Source: Lindgomyces ingoldianus (taxonomy: Eukaryota > Ascomycota > Dothideomycetes > Pleosporales > Lindgomycetaceae). From it: DNA of 13,801 nt. Positions 1-7,976 of the stretch are shown piece after piece (position 1 is the first letter of the stretch; every line of letters begins with the position of its first letter). A program made the translations under genes and the position numbers. The DNA lies in NCBI RefSeq assembly GCF_010093535.1, contig NW_022985205.1, forward strand, positions 85,065 to 98,865. Reading direction: 5' to 3'. The notes beneath the pieces are model-generated. The model saw only the letters and a program-made list of their open reading frames with translations. It was not told the origin of the DNA and made no database searches.

Positions 1-611
1 TAGCTAATTATAAACCCTATCTTGCTAAAGTTGTACGTGTTATTATCCTAGATGCTATACTTAGCTTTAATATTCTCTATAAGGCTAAACCTGCCCTAAA
101 TTACCCTAGGACTCTTGTAGAGAGCTCTCTTATAGTTGTACTTACACTTAAATGTTACTTTAAGCTTTAAATAACGCTTCACAAACGTACTAGGCTAGTT
201 CATGCAAACATGGCCTAGATTACGCTTAGCGCGCAAAGAATTAGCTATATTAGCTATAAATGCTATCTAAAGAGAAATTCCTTACGCATATAGCTTAAGT
301 ATAGTCTTAATAATTACCTGCTTTTTTTTATTGCCTAGCCTTTATAATTTAGCTGTAGAATTAGCTTGTAAAGGTTATCTAGCGCTATAGTTATTTATTA
401 TCTTTTATAGAACTTTACACATAGCTATAGCACATTTCTTTAAGAGTTTTATGTCTTATTTAAAAGCTTAAAGCGTAAGCTGTATCTAACGTTCTTTTAG
501 CGCGTCTAAGTAGTGTTGTGGGGAATGCATTAGTGTAGGAAGGGTAGTTTAGTAGGGTCTTAGCAAAAGTAAGCAACTCAGGTGTGTGAGCAACTCGCCT
601 GTGAAGTACGT
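1..611 (-). mobile_element. Fot1/pogo-type (Tc1/mariner) transposon fragment, RIP-degraded, cut by window edge
   Basis: The minus strand holds the start of a pogo/Fot1-type transposase broken by many stops. Reading leftwards, a helix-turn-helix/CENP-B-like segment (about 360-230) is followed by a stretch resembling family blocks such as RFVKRYLKLK and KYNYKRAL (about 200-135). It ends near the first catalytic Asp block (YNFDETGF in the family) at about 30-5. The outer end is a terminal repeat at about 548-611, followed by TA (612-613), the target duplicated by Tc1/mariner elements. The same sequence recurs inverted at 2693-3340 and direct at about 11480-11826. Against the latter, this copy keeps C or G where the other has T or A, so it is less mutated. 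The catalytic half lies outside the window. It is a dead remnant. Confidence 0.8.
548..611 (-). repeat. Terminal inverted repeat of pogo-type element, variant form
   Basis: The end reads TAGTAGGGTCTTAGCAAAAG, then two GCAACT-type units separated by GTGTGTGA, then GAAGTACGT and the flanking TA. The same variant (GCAACTT units) marks the element end at 9449, while the copy at 2693-3823 carries GGCCGGCC-type units. At least two subfamilies of terminal repeat are therefore present. Confidence 0.7.
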
Positions 612-613
612 TA

Positions 614-1159
614 GTATATTATAAAAAAGTATTATATTTTATTTAATAGCTTAAAGGGTAAGTTATAATCTAACTTCTTTATAAAGTTCTATCTTATGTT
701 GTTGCTAAAACACTATAATATATTATAAATAATTGTATATTTTTAGTAAGCTTTATTAGAGTAGCTAACTTGCTTAAAAGATATGTTATAAAAGTTTTAC
801 TTATATTAAAAAACTACTAAAAAGTATATTTAAAAACTATTTATAAAGTTAGAAATAAAAATAAAAAATATTCTTATAGTTTTATAACCTAAAGGCTATA
901 TTATTTAAAAATATACTTTTATTTTACAAGTGTTAACAAGTGAAATCTATAATCAATTCTCTACACTAGCTTCTCTATTATTCTAGAAAAGAAAATGCTT
1001 TAGATTAAAAGAATTACTTTCTTTAAACGTTAACTAACATTAAAATTTACATAAAGTTTAGTATAAGATAGCGCTGCACTAAGCTAAGAAAACGCTAAGC
1101 TAAAAAGTCTCTACTAACTAATTTGCCTACAAGAACCTATTCTAACTAGCTTGCAACAA
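614..1159. other. AT-rich, RIP-like DNA with no recognisable gene
   Basis: Very A+T-rich sequence with TATA, TTTAAAA and GCTAAGCTAA words and no open frame of note. Remaining C residues mostly precede T. No terminal repeat, LTR end or protein match could be recognised; it is probably decayed transposon DNA. Confidence 0.5.
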
Positions 1160-1640
1160 CATCTCACTACTACGCTACATTATTTTAACCTGTTTCTGCT
1201 TAATAATTGCTTAGAATAGCATGAAATACTATATAGTTTAGTGTAGCCTTGCAGCGACATCTAGGTGTTGAGCTGCAGGCGTTGCAGAGGGTGCTATTGT
1301 AACGGCACAGGCAAGACAATGGGTCCGAATGCGGTAGGAATCCACTCAGAGGCATATGGGAGTGCGTGGGGACTCAATGACCTGGGAATTCCATTGACAC
1401 CTATAGGCCTTGTACGAAGGATATCAGAAAACTACTGAGCTAGCTACGGGGGAGGTGCGACTAAATACATAGGGGAATAGGGGTAACAGCAGGGAGCAGG
1501 GCAGAGTCGGGGCCAGGTCGAGTCAGGGTCGGGGCCGATACGGGGACCCTTCGGATAGGTTCCGGGCGACCTGAGATGGAACGAGAATCGTTACAGCTAT
1601 AAGAGATTGCAGAGACTGTGTAGGCTGAACTGCTAATCAC
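1160..1640. repeat. Duplicated unit, copy A, interrupted by a solo LTR
   Basis: The segments 1160-1297 and 1601-1640 together match 1676-1850. Shared blocks include CGCTACATTATTTTAA, TAATTGCTTAGAATAG, TATATAGTTTAGTGTAGCC, GTTGAGCTGCAGG and AGAGATTGCAGAGACTG. Between them lies a 298-bp solo LTR plus a 5-bp target duplication. Differences between copies are mostly transitions. The minus strand of each copy reads partly open with a shared alanine- and glutamine-rich stretch, so the unit may be old coding DNA, but no family is recognised. Confidence 0.75.
1298..1595. mobile_element. Solo LTR of an LTR retrotransposon, with 5-bp target duplication
   Basis: A 298-bp block begins TGTAACGG and ends ATCGTTACA, so it has TG..CA ends inside a 7-bp inverted repeat (TGTAACG/CGTTACA). 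It is flanked on both sides by GCTAT (1293-1297 and 1596-1600), a perfect 5-bp target duplication. The second copy of the host unit at about 1801-1830 reads through the same place without the insert (GAGGGTGCTACAAGAGATTG), which gives an empty-site comparison. It is G+C-richer than its surroundings and holds GGTCGAGTCAGGGTCGGGGC-type short repeats. Its inner part (1405-1595) recurs at 10711-10915. No internal retrotransposon region is present, so it probably arose by LTR-LTR recombination. Transcriptional orientation is not decided. Confidence 0.85.
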
Positions 1641-1675
1641 CTGAATGTACTTGTGCTACTATCCGCTTATAGTTA

Positions 1676-1850
1676 CATTTCACCACCGCGCTACATTATT
1701 TTAATTCGATTTTGCTTGATAATTGCTTAGAATAGTATGTAATATTATATAGTTTAGTGTAGCCTTGTAGCGTCATCTAGGCGTTGAGCTGCAGGTGTTG
1801 TAGAGGGTGCTACAAGAGATTGCAGAGACTGCGCAGGCTCGACTACTAGT
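1676..1850. repeat. Duplicated unit, copy B (uninterrupted)
   Basis: Direct repeat of 1160-1297 joined to 1601-1640, starting CATTTCACCACCGCGCTACA and ending near CGCAGGCTCGACTACTAG. It preserves the empty insertion site of the solo LTR in copy A, with GCTAC where copy A has GCTAT. Confidence 0.75.
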
Positions 1851-2690
1851 TACATACCTAATCTAGTCATGCAGATGCTGTAAAGAGTGCTGTAGAAGTG
1901 ATTAAAGCAAGTTAGATTAAGAATCTAGATAGGATCTAGCTATTAGACTATTATATAAAAAAGTATATACATGTAATTCTAAACCTATATAATATTCTAG
2001 CATCTAAACCCTCTTAGATTAGCGCATAGTCTAGTAGCGTAAAGCTAAGCTAAAATAGAGTTGCTAGAATGTTATCTAAGCAACGCAAGTTTAATTCTTT
2101 GAGATTGCATTCTTTTACTATTTAAAAAAGGTTAGGTGTTTAGTTTTTATATAAAGGTTTCTTTTTTAGAATTTTAAATAGAGATTTTCTATTCTCCTGT
2201 TTAGATTAAAGTGTAAGAGTAGTGTTAGAGAGTGCTAGAGGCTATTGTCTAGCTTTTAGCTAGAGATTAGCTAGTAGCATTAGAAAAAGTAAGTAAACTA
2301 TTGTAAAATGTAGTAATATATAGTAAAATACAGCAAGTTGCATTAAGTTATATAATAATCTATAGTACATTATAGTAAACTGCTGTAGGACAGAGCTTTG
2401 TACCACTGTGCTAATACAACTAAAAAGGTGCGAATAATTAACCAACAGTTAATTGTTGCGTACAGAATAGTATATATACCCGTCGCACGTAAGCGCCATC
2501 CCGGTCTCTTAACTGTAACATATATTATTTATATTATAAAATTAGCTTCCCTAGTAGAATAATAAGCTGTAAAATTATCTTACTATATATGTTAATACAC
2601 TTAATTACTATAACTTAGTAATACTTATTTAGCTAAATAGCAGTTACTTCTCTAGTTCTATTAGCACTAATTATTACTTTAATATACTAC
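1851..2690. other. AT-rich, RIP-like DNA with no recognisable gene
   Basis: Mostly A+T-rich with many TAG and CTAG words. A small island at about 2480-2515 is less AT-rich (CGTCGCACGTAAGCGCCATC). A 61-codon hydrophobic minus-strand frame at 2260-2445 looks like chance. No LTR or terminal repeat was recognised until the pogo element that begins at 2693. Confidence 0.5.
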
Positions 2691-2692
2691 TA

Positions 2693-2756
2693 ACGTACCT
2701 AACAGGTTGGCTGGCTACACAGGTTGGCTAGCTACTTTTGCTAAGCCCCTACTAAA
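2693..2756 (+). repeat. Left terminal inverted repeat of the pogo-type element
   Basis: Starts ACGTACCTAACAGGTTGGC and contains two GGTTGGC units 18 bp apart. It differs from the right repeat at five of 64 positions. All five are transitions, and in each the left copy carries T or A where the right has C or G, so RIP has struck the left end only. Confidence 0.85.
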
Positions 2757-3759
2757 CTCTACCTATCTACATAATGCCTTAACAACAACACTAGATTAAA
2801 TCTTCTAAAGAACGTTAGATACAGCTTACTTTTTAGGCTTTTAAATAAGACTTAAAACTTTTCTTATAACACGCTATAGCTATTTATAATGTCTTTTACA
2901 CAACACTAAGCAATTAACGCGCTAGACAGCCTTTACAAGTAGAATACTAGCCTAAATTAAGGAATCTAACTAAGCTTAAAAAAAAGTAGTTGTTAAGTAT
3001 ATACTTAAGCTTATTACACGCAGATTTCTCTTTAGGCTTATAGCTATAGCTAATATAGCTAATTTCTTGCGCGTAGAGCGCAATCTAGGCTAGGTTAGCT
3101 TAAACTAGACTAGTATATAGGTTAAGCACTGCCCTAAGTTTATAATAAAGTTTAATTATAAGTATAATTAAAAAAAAGTGCTTTATAAGAATCTAAAGGT
3201 TATCTAGGGCTAGTTTTGCCTAGTAGCTAACATAAAAGCTAAGTATAGTATCTAGAATAAAGACAAGTATAACTTTAATAAGTTAGGCTTTATAATAGGC
3301 TAAATATTAACTAGAGCAGTTATTATAGCTTTAAAAAGACAAGGACAGCTAAAGGTAATATAGTAAAGTAATAAAAAGTAGACAACAGTTATCTAAAGCA
3401 TTAATGTAATAAAGTAGACTATAAGATTATAAAGCTTTAAGCAGTAAATAAGGCTACTACATAATATAGATTACATAAAAGGAAGCAGATTTAGGTAAAA
3501 AAAACTTTAATAGTTAAGAATAAAGCTTATCTAACTACTCTAAAGAAGTTTAGAGCGTGTAGTAATAGGAAGAAGCTAAAGACGCAGGTGCGCGCTAAAG
3601 AAAGTAAGCTAAGTTAAAGGTAATATAGGCAGTGCAATTAGACTAGGCATAACTTGTGTATATGTAAGTAAGTAGTAAAAGTAGACTCTAAATAATATCT
3701 TATGTTGTATTACTTTATACAGGGCTAAAGTAGGCTGTTTTGCGAGAGAATAGGGTGGT

Positions 3760-3823
3760 TTTAGTAGGGGCTTGGCAAAAGTAGCCGGCCAACCTGTGTG
3801 GCCGGCCAACCTGTTAGGTACGT
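3760..3823 (-). repeat. Right terminal inverted repeat of the pogo-type element
   Basis: The near-unmutated partner of the left repeat. It keeps two GGCCGGCC octamers that are converted to GGCTGGCT and GGCTAGCT at the left end. It ends GGTACGT and is followed by TA. Confidence 0.85.
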
Positions 3824-3825
3824 TA

Positions 3826-4372
3826 ACGTTTATTGTAAATTTATTTTAGTAAGATTATAAAGATTTTAATTATAGATTTTATACAACTATTGTATTTTAT
3901 TAATACGCTTAAACTAGGCGCTAAACTTAACTAGATTCTAGTATATATAGGCAGACAAATGTATGCACAACAAAAGGTTTATCATGTAGGAGGTATTACG
4001 TAGGAAGCACAAAGCGCAGAGAGGGGATGCAGGATAGAAGTAGAAAGAGAGCAGAAGAGAGTAAACCTTAGGGTTGGAGGCAGAGGGATGGAAGCTGAGG
4101 AGCCTATATACCCTGTGCCAAGTCTAGGGCACTCGGTGGTTAGATAGCTGTAACATAACTATAACAACTGCCTACTATCGTATATAACTACATTTTAAAA
4201 CAAGTCTATATACTAACTACACATGCTAAAATAGTATTGTATAGTTTAAAAAAAATTAAATATATATTAGAGTACAGAAGTGTTCTACAGGTTAATTTAA
4301 GACTAACGTTATATAAGGTGTGTAAAGGTGCGGGAAATTTTTCTGAGTTAACTTTTGTCACTTTACCTTTTA
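3826..4372. other. AT-rich flank with an LTR-like fragment (about 3960-4166)
   Basis: Most of this stretch is A+T-rich. Between about 3960 and 4166 the minus strand looks like part of an LTR: it starts TGTTATAG, has a TATA-type box (GGGTATATAGGC), then a long pyrimidine-rich run, and may end near GTGCATACA at 3960. No matching target duplication was found and no inner retrotransposon sequence adjoins it, so the boundaries are tentative. The rest shows no gene. Confidence 0.3.
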
Positions 4373-4840
4373 ATTGTCCGCTGTACTCTTGGCAAACCTG
4401 ACCTAATACAGACTCCTAAGGATATCATAAGGGCTTAGGAATAATTGCGAAAATAATCATAGGATTGCGAACATCAAGTTTATTTTAATCACACTGAACT
4501 TACTTTATCGCTAACCACCACTGCCTAAATAATTCTTACGCTGACGGTTACTCGCTTCTGTTTTGAACCCTGACTCCCTGAGCTGAGATAGAAAAGCATG
4601 AGATGTCTGATTTTCTAGAGTAGCTATGACTGGTCCGTATATACACGTCTGCCAAGCCCGCGGCTAACTGAGTGCTCCTCGGAGCCTCCTTCAAGACCCG
4701 CATATCTCGCACAGTACCCTCACATACTCAGACGTGTACAAGACATGTGTAAGACGTTGGCGTCCTCATAGCCGTCGCGAAATCTTCACAACATGTGATA
4801 TCCGTATCTGGATTCAGCCGTACGCCTGTGCACCAAAATC
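4373..4840. other. Left edge of the gene island; 3' flank of the hydrolase gene
   Basis: Base composition rises here from the AT-rich flank to balanced DNA within about 200 bp and stays so to about 8165. The stretch must hold the 3' untranslated region and polyadenylation region of the minus-strand hydrolase gene. No canonical AATAAA was found on the minus strand just after the stop, which is common in filamentous fungi. No further gene is seen. Confidence 0.5.
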
Positions 4841-5896
4841 CTAACAGCTTCGGGTCGTCATCATTCTCTTGAACCAATTGGCTTTCGCTGCCTTGGCTGA
4901 CTGAATGAGCAAGTGGTCGGGGTTGTTAATCATCTCGAAGATATGGTATGCTCCAGGCCAGATGTGCAACTCGCAAGTAGATCCACACCGCCACATGTTC
5001 GTCGCAAACTGTACTGCCTGATCGCGTAAAACCTCGCACTCGCCAGCATCAACGTAGGTCGGGGGGAGATTAGAATAGTCTTCGGCGCGGGCTGGTGCGT
5101 GGTAAGGTGTGACTTTGTCGGTGCCACGAATATTCGGAAGCACAAGATCCCAACAGGCACGCACCCATGGTGTGCTGGTTGGATTACCGTACTCGTATTG
5201 CTGATCTGACAGTGTTTCACACCGGTCGTCGAGTTGAGGTGCATACAGCATCAGACCTTTGATCGGGATGGAAGGATTCTTTCGGTCTCGAGCCATGAGG
5301 CACACCGCTGTGGCCACTATACCCCCACCGGAGACACCGAAGAGCACAATCTGGGCTGGATCGATCCCGAGCTTATTAGCATTATCAGAAAGCCACACAA
5401 GCCCGGCATAACAATCTTCGCTAGGGCCTGGTTGAGGAGTCTCGGGTGACAAGCGATACTCAACAGACACCACGACACAGTCAATGCCCTCCAAAAGGTC
5501 GATGATAGGTGTGAGCGCAGTGAACCTGTCTCCACTGACAAGTCCACCTCCATGCATATGGTACAAAACGGGCCGTGGAGTACTCGAGGGTTCCTTTGGC
5601 GTAAAAACGGAAAGGATGACCGTAGTGTTGTCGGGTCCAAGAATTGAATGCTCGTCATGGAGTAGAAAGGGTTTGTCTCTGAGAATCGTATCCGCACTGA
5701 ATTCCGTCTCCTCCGTCTCACCATGTGGACATTGATGTTCGTCTTTTGAGACCCCACGCATCAAGTCAAGATCGAACTCCTCGGGGATTGTAGTAGCATC
5801 AAGCAGCTTCACGAGCTCAGGGTCATAGGCTGGGCGAGGAATGATCCTTGAATCAAGCTTCGCAGCCTGGCTGAATGGGAAAGGATACTGTGCCAT
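4841..5896 (-). CDS. Alpha/beta-hydrolase fold-3 (hormone-sensitive-lipase-type) esterase
   Basis: An intronless 351-residue frame. The oxyanion-hole motif HGGG lies at residues 115-118. The nucleophile elbow GVSGG at 187-191 gives Ser189; the family more often has GDSAG or GESAG here. The acid block AGECEVLRD at 284-292 puts Glu288 where many relatives have Asp. The catalytic His is His318 in WPGAYHIF. This order, spacing and length fit the fungal HSL-type (GDXG) esterases, which hydrolyse short-chain esters of small molecules and often occur in secondary-metabolite clusters. No signal peptide or membrane segment is seen, so it is probably cytosolic. The ATG has a good fungal context (TCAACATGGC), is preceded by a pyrimidine-rich leader and fits the family's N-terminal length. 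It is divergent from the acyltransferase gene. Substrate is unknown; a lactonase or carboxylesterase role cannot be excluded. Confidence 0.92.
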   Translation of the reverse strand: MAQYPFPFSQAAKLDSRIIPRPAYDPELVKLLDATTIPEEFDLDLMRGVSKDEHQCPHGETEETEFSADTILRDKPFLLHDEHSILGPDNTTVILSVFTPKEPSSTPRPVLYHMHGGGLVSGDRFTALTPIIDLLEGIDCVVVSVEYRLSPETPQPGPSEDCYAGLVWLSDNANKLGIDPAQIVLFGVSGGGIVATAVCLMARDRKNPSIPIKGLMLYAPQLDDRCETLSDQQYEYGNPTSTPWVRACWDLVLPNIRGTDKVTPYHAPARAEDYSNLPPTYVDAGECEVLRDQAVQFATNMWRCGSTCELHIWPGAYHIFEMINNPDHLLIQSAKAAKANWFKRMMTTRSC

Positions 5897-5944
5897 GTTG
5901 ACGCTTTAGAGAGAAAGATCGCTTCAACGCAAAGAGGATAATCA

Positions 5945-5957
5945 CGTCCAGTGGACG
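5945..5957. promoter_or_regulatory. Inverted repeat CGTCCA-G-TGGACG
   Basis: Perfect 6-bp arms around a single base, 49 bp upstream of the hydrolase ATG. Symmetric short arms of this sort are typical of dimeric fungal regulators, but no named regulator is assigned. A 6-bp inverted repeat in 600 bp is only mildly unexpected by chance. Confidence 0.3.
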
Positions 5958-6163
5958 GGAGATTGTTTTTTGATCGGGAATGAATCGAAGTGGTGACTGA
6001 CGATACCAAAAATTTGGACATGAAAGAGCAAGGCGTTGAACCCTGTGACGACGGAAGATTAACCGCCAAGAATGTGGTTCACGTTCGCGATGCGAAAACA
6101 AGTTACGGGAACGAAAGCTCTCTAACTACCAAGACATCCACCACGCTAACTTTGACATCTGCA

Positions 6164-6174
6164 GGTGACTCACC
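6164..6174. promoter_or_regulatory. Candidate Gcn4/CpcA or AP-1-type bZIP site (GGTGACTCACC)
   Basis: Contains TGACTCA, the classical bZIP half-site pair bound by Gcn4/CpcA in fungi, extended to an 11-bp palindrome. It lies 268 bp from the hydrolase ATG and 325 bp from the acyltransferase ATG, where it could serve both genes. Binding is inferred from the motif alone. Confidence 0.35.
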
Positions 6175-6498
6175 ACCCTAACTATTGTGGCTGTCGTTCA
6201 CACAGCTCACCTGCATGCAAATACCAAGAAAGCTGTCTTGACACTACTGCAAGTGAGGACATTCGAGTCAATTATTACGTTATTATCAATGTCTACCGCT
6301 TCAGGAAGGCGGAAGAGAACCAAAATAGGGCTGCTCACATTCGCCGAAATGGTGGCCATGAATTCGTCAAGGCCGTTCCCCACGCTCATCGAATTTTCAA
6401 GCTTCCCTCCACTCTCTCAATCTGTGATTCTGCTTAATGGAAGCGGCTCTTCACGACAAGTCCTTTAGACTGAGAACGATCTCTTCCACCATATCATC

Positions 6499-7976
6499 AT
6501 GGACATCAGTCAGCTCAAGAAACTACGAGCAGCAGGTATGTCACTACATGATATTCTTACACTTGCCTCTAATGGATCGTTTCAGGGAAGCTGGAGGAGA
6601 TGGCGGCGGTGGCACATGCTCTGGATCTATACACAACAGCAGGCTTCTCTGTGCATTACAAGGCTTCTCAGGCACTATCGATCCCCGATCTCGAGCCCTT
6701 GATATATCACGCCTTGGCTCAAATGCTTCGTGAGCTTCCTACACTGTTTGCTGTTCCGATTGTTGCCGAGGGCGCAGAAACTTACTTCGCGCGCCTACCG
6801 TCCATCGATCTTAGAAAAGTCACTTCGTTTATTCAGCGGCAAAAACCCATACCTACTGATGGCAACGGCAGAGATGCAGAACTTGATGCCCTGTTGCAAC
6901 AACAAGTCAACACCAGCTTCAAATCTGACCAGGGCATCTTGCCGGTGTGGCGATCGATCGTCCTCTATGACTTTGCAGAGGAACAGCAATTCACGACTAA
7001 CTTCATGGTCCATCATGCGATAGCCGATGGCGCTTCTTTTCAAATTCTACACCGAGCATTTCACAAAGCTCTGCATACTCTATCTTCTTCGCATTCCGCC
7101 ATGAAGTCCCAAGTCGAATACATCATATCATCCAAAGACGACGATGGGATCGGTCCGCCGCTGGAGTCAATACATTCTCTGCTGATTCCTGAAGATGCGC
7201 CACAGACTGATGCGCCAAAATACAATGATTGGCTGGGCAATCTCACCGAAGTGCCTAGTAAGACTGGATACGCAACACTCACTCTCTCGCCACCAATGGT
7301 TCAAGCCTTCACACAAGAATGCAAAAAAAACAAGGTTGCGACACCTGCTGGCCTCAACGCTCTCATCACCAAGACGATATACAGCAATCTTCCCCCCACA
7401 ACAGAGTCCATGGACGTCAATATTCCCGTCGATATACGTACTGATCTACCTCCAAAAGCCGTCGATGGCGTGATGGGGAACTTCTTCGACGCCTTCAGAA
7501 CTAGAATATTCCGCTCAGATTTTTGTGGGCAGGACTCTTCTGAGCTAGGCGATATTTGGACTGCAGCTCGCAAAGTTCAATCAGATACGAGAAAGTATTT
7601 CTCGCGTGCAGCACCTTCTGGAGAAACATATCTTAACATTGCCGGCTTAAAGAATATACCAGATCTCCAAGCTCTTTTGAAACCGATGATTGGTGGACCT
7701 CGCAGTGAGTCTCTGGAATTAGCGTACATTGGTCCTCACGTGCCTTATTCAGACGCGAATCTGGGTAACAAACTTGTCTGGCAGGCCGGAAGAGCAACGG
7801 TCAGTCGGTGTGCGTTTGCTCTAGGAGCATGTTTACAAATGACAGTGGTTCTGCATACTGAAGGTATGACAATCGGCTTTGCTTGGCCAAAAGCCGCTAT
7901 TGAGGAAGGTTTAGTGGACAAGACCATTGAAGGAATCAGAGATTATTTTGTTTCCATTACAGAGCATTCCATATAG
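6499..7976 (+). CDS. Alcohol-acetyltransferase-like (AATase family, condensation-like fold) acyltransferase, one intron
   Basis: Two exons (6499-6535 and 6586-7976) encode 475 residues, the usual size for this family. The catalytic motif HHAIADG lies at residues 155-161, with His156 the expected general base and Asp160 structural, as in the HxxxD acyltransferase superfamily. Other blocks fit fungal AATase proteins: the N-terminal KLRAAGKLEE..LDLYTTAG, YFARLPSIDL at about 79-88, PVWRSIVLYD, VDIRTDLPP, and MGNFFDAF. Such enzymes move an acetyl or acyl group from acyl-CoA to an alcohol or sugar hydroxyl. No signal peptide is seen. The start at 6499 is chosen because splicing restores the conserved N-terminus. 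Starting at 6600 would give 458 residues and lose that block. The acceptor is unknown. The head-to-head esterase suggests a shared metabolite. Confidence 0.88.
6536..6585 (+). other. Spliceosomal intron in the acyltransferase gene
   Basis: A 50-nt intron with donor CAG|GTATGT, a CTAAT branch-site candidate (6569-6573) and acceptor TTTCAG. Phase is 1. Removing it joins a 37-nt first exon in frame to the long second exon, turning codon 13 into Gly and continuing KLEEMAAVAH. Retention shifts the frame and gives a 67-residue truncated product. Confidence 0.88.

Larger units (their letters stand above)
2693..3823 (+). mobile_element. Fot1/pogo-type Tc1/mariner element with both TIRs; internally deleted, RIP-killed transposase
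   Basis: The element is bounded by 64-bp inverted repeats and by TA on each side (2691-2692 and 3824-3825), the Tc1/mariner target signature. On the plus strand a stop-riddled transposase follows the order of the Fot1/pogo family. The HTH/CENP-B part lies at about 2990-3110. Blocks like KYNYK and ENIKAKYSI come at about 3155-3265, and a degraded first-Asp block (YNFDETGF in the family) at about 3270-3300. Next comes a GSERRGRPK-like stretch to about 3410. The remainder of the DDE catalytic domain, including the second and third Asp, is missing. Sequence then resumes with a basic C-terminal tail (about 3460-3600) and a degraded Cys/His knuckle-like end (about 3620-3670). At 1131 bp it is shorter than a full element of this family, so it is a non-autonomous deletion derivative. 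Confidence 0.85.
5897..6498. promoter_or_regulatory. Shared 602-bp divergent promoter region
   Basis: The only non-coding DNA between the start codons of the head-to-head hydrolase and acyltransferase genes, so both promoters must lie here. It has no clear TATA box and no CCAAT. Seen in it are a Gcn4/AP-1-type TGACTCA inside an 11-bp palindrome (6164-6174), CGTCCA-G-TGGACG (5945-5957), and TTCGC-n3-GCGAA (6084-6096). The pyrimidine-rich run just before the hydrolase ATG resembles fungal transcription-start surroundings. An ATG at 6437 opens a short frame overlapping the acyltransferase start in another frame and would act as an upstream ORF if the transcript begins before it. Several small open frames here (5990-6468) lack family resemblance and are not called. 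Confidence 0.6.

Noticed and set aside
2260..2445. 61-codon minus-strand open frame, hydrophobic
   Set aside because: Lies in RIP-like AT-rich DNA; its Leu, Tyr and Ile content is what such composition gives by chance; no family resemblance.
2380..2445. Possible tRNA-like stretch (CCACTGTGCTAATACAAC then GGTGCGAATAATTA)
   Set aside because: The B-box resemblance is partial, no acceptor stem pairs and no clear A box was found.
3609..3809. 66-codon minus-strand open frame
   Set aside because: Begins inside the right terminal repeat of the pogo element and runs antisense to its transposase remnant.
3960..4166. Complete solo LTR on the minus strand
   Set aside because: TG..CA ends and a TATA-like box can be proposed, but no target duplication was found, so it is only mentioned as LTR-like.
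5234..5757. Several open frames on both strands inside the hydrolase gene
   Set aside because: Shadows of the 351-codon esterase frame, which has full catalytic motifs.
5990..6468. Small plus-strand open frames in the divergent promoter region
   Set aside because: No domain, no splice connection to the downstream gene, and the acyltransferase start at 6499 already restores the family's N-terminus.
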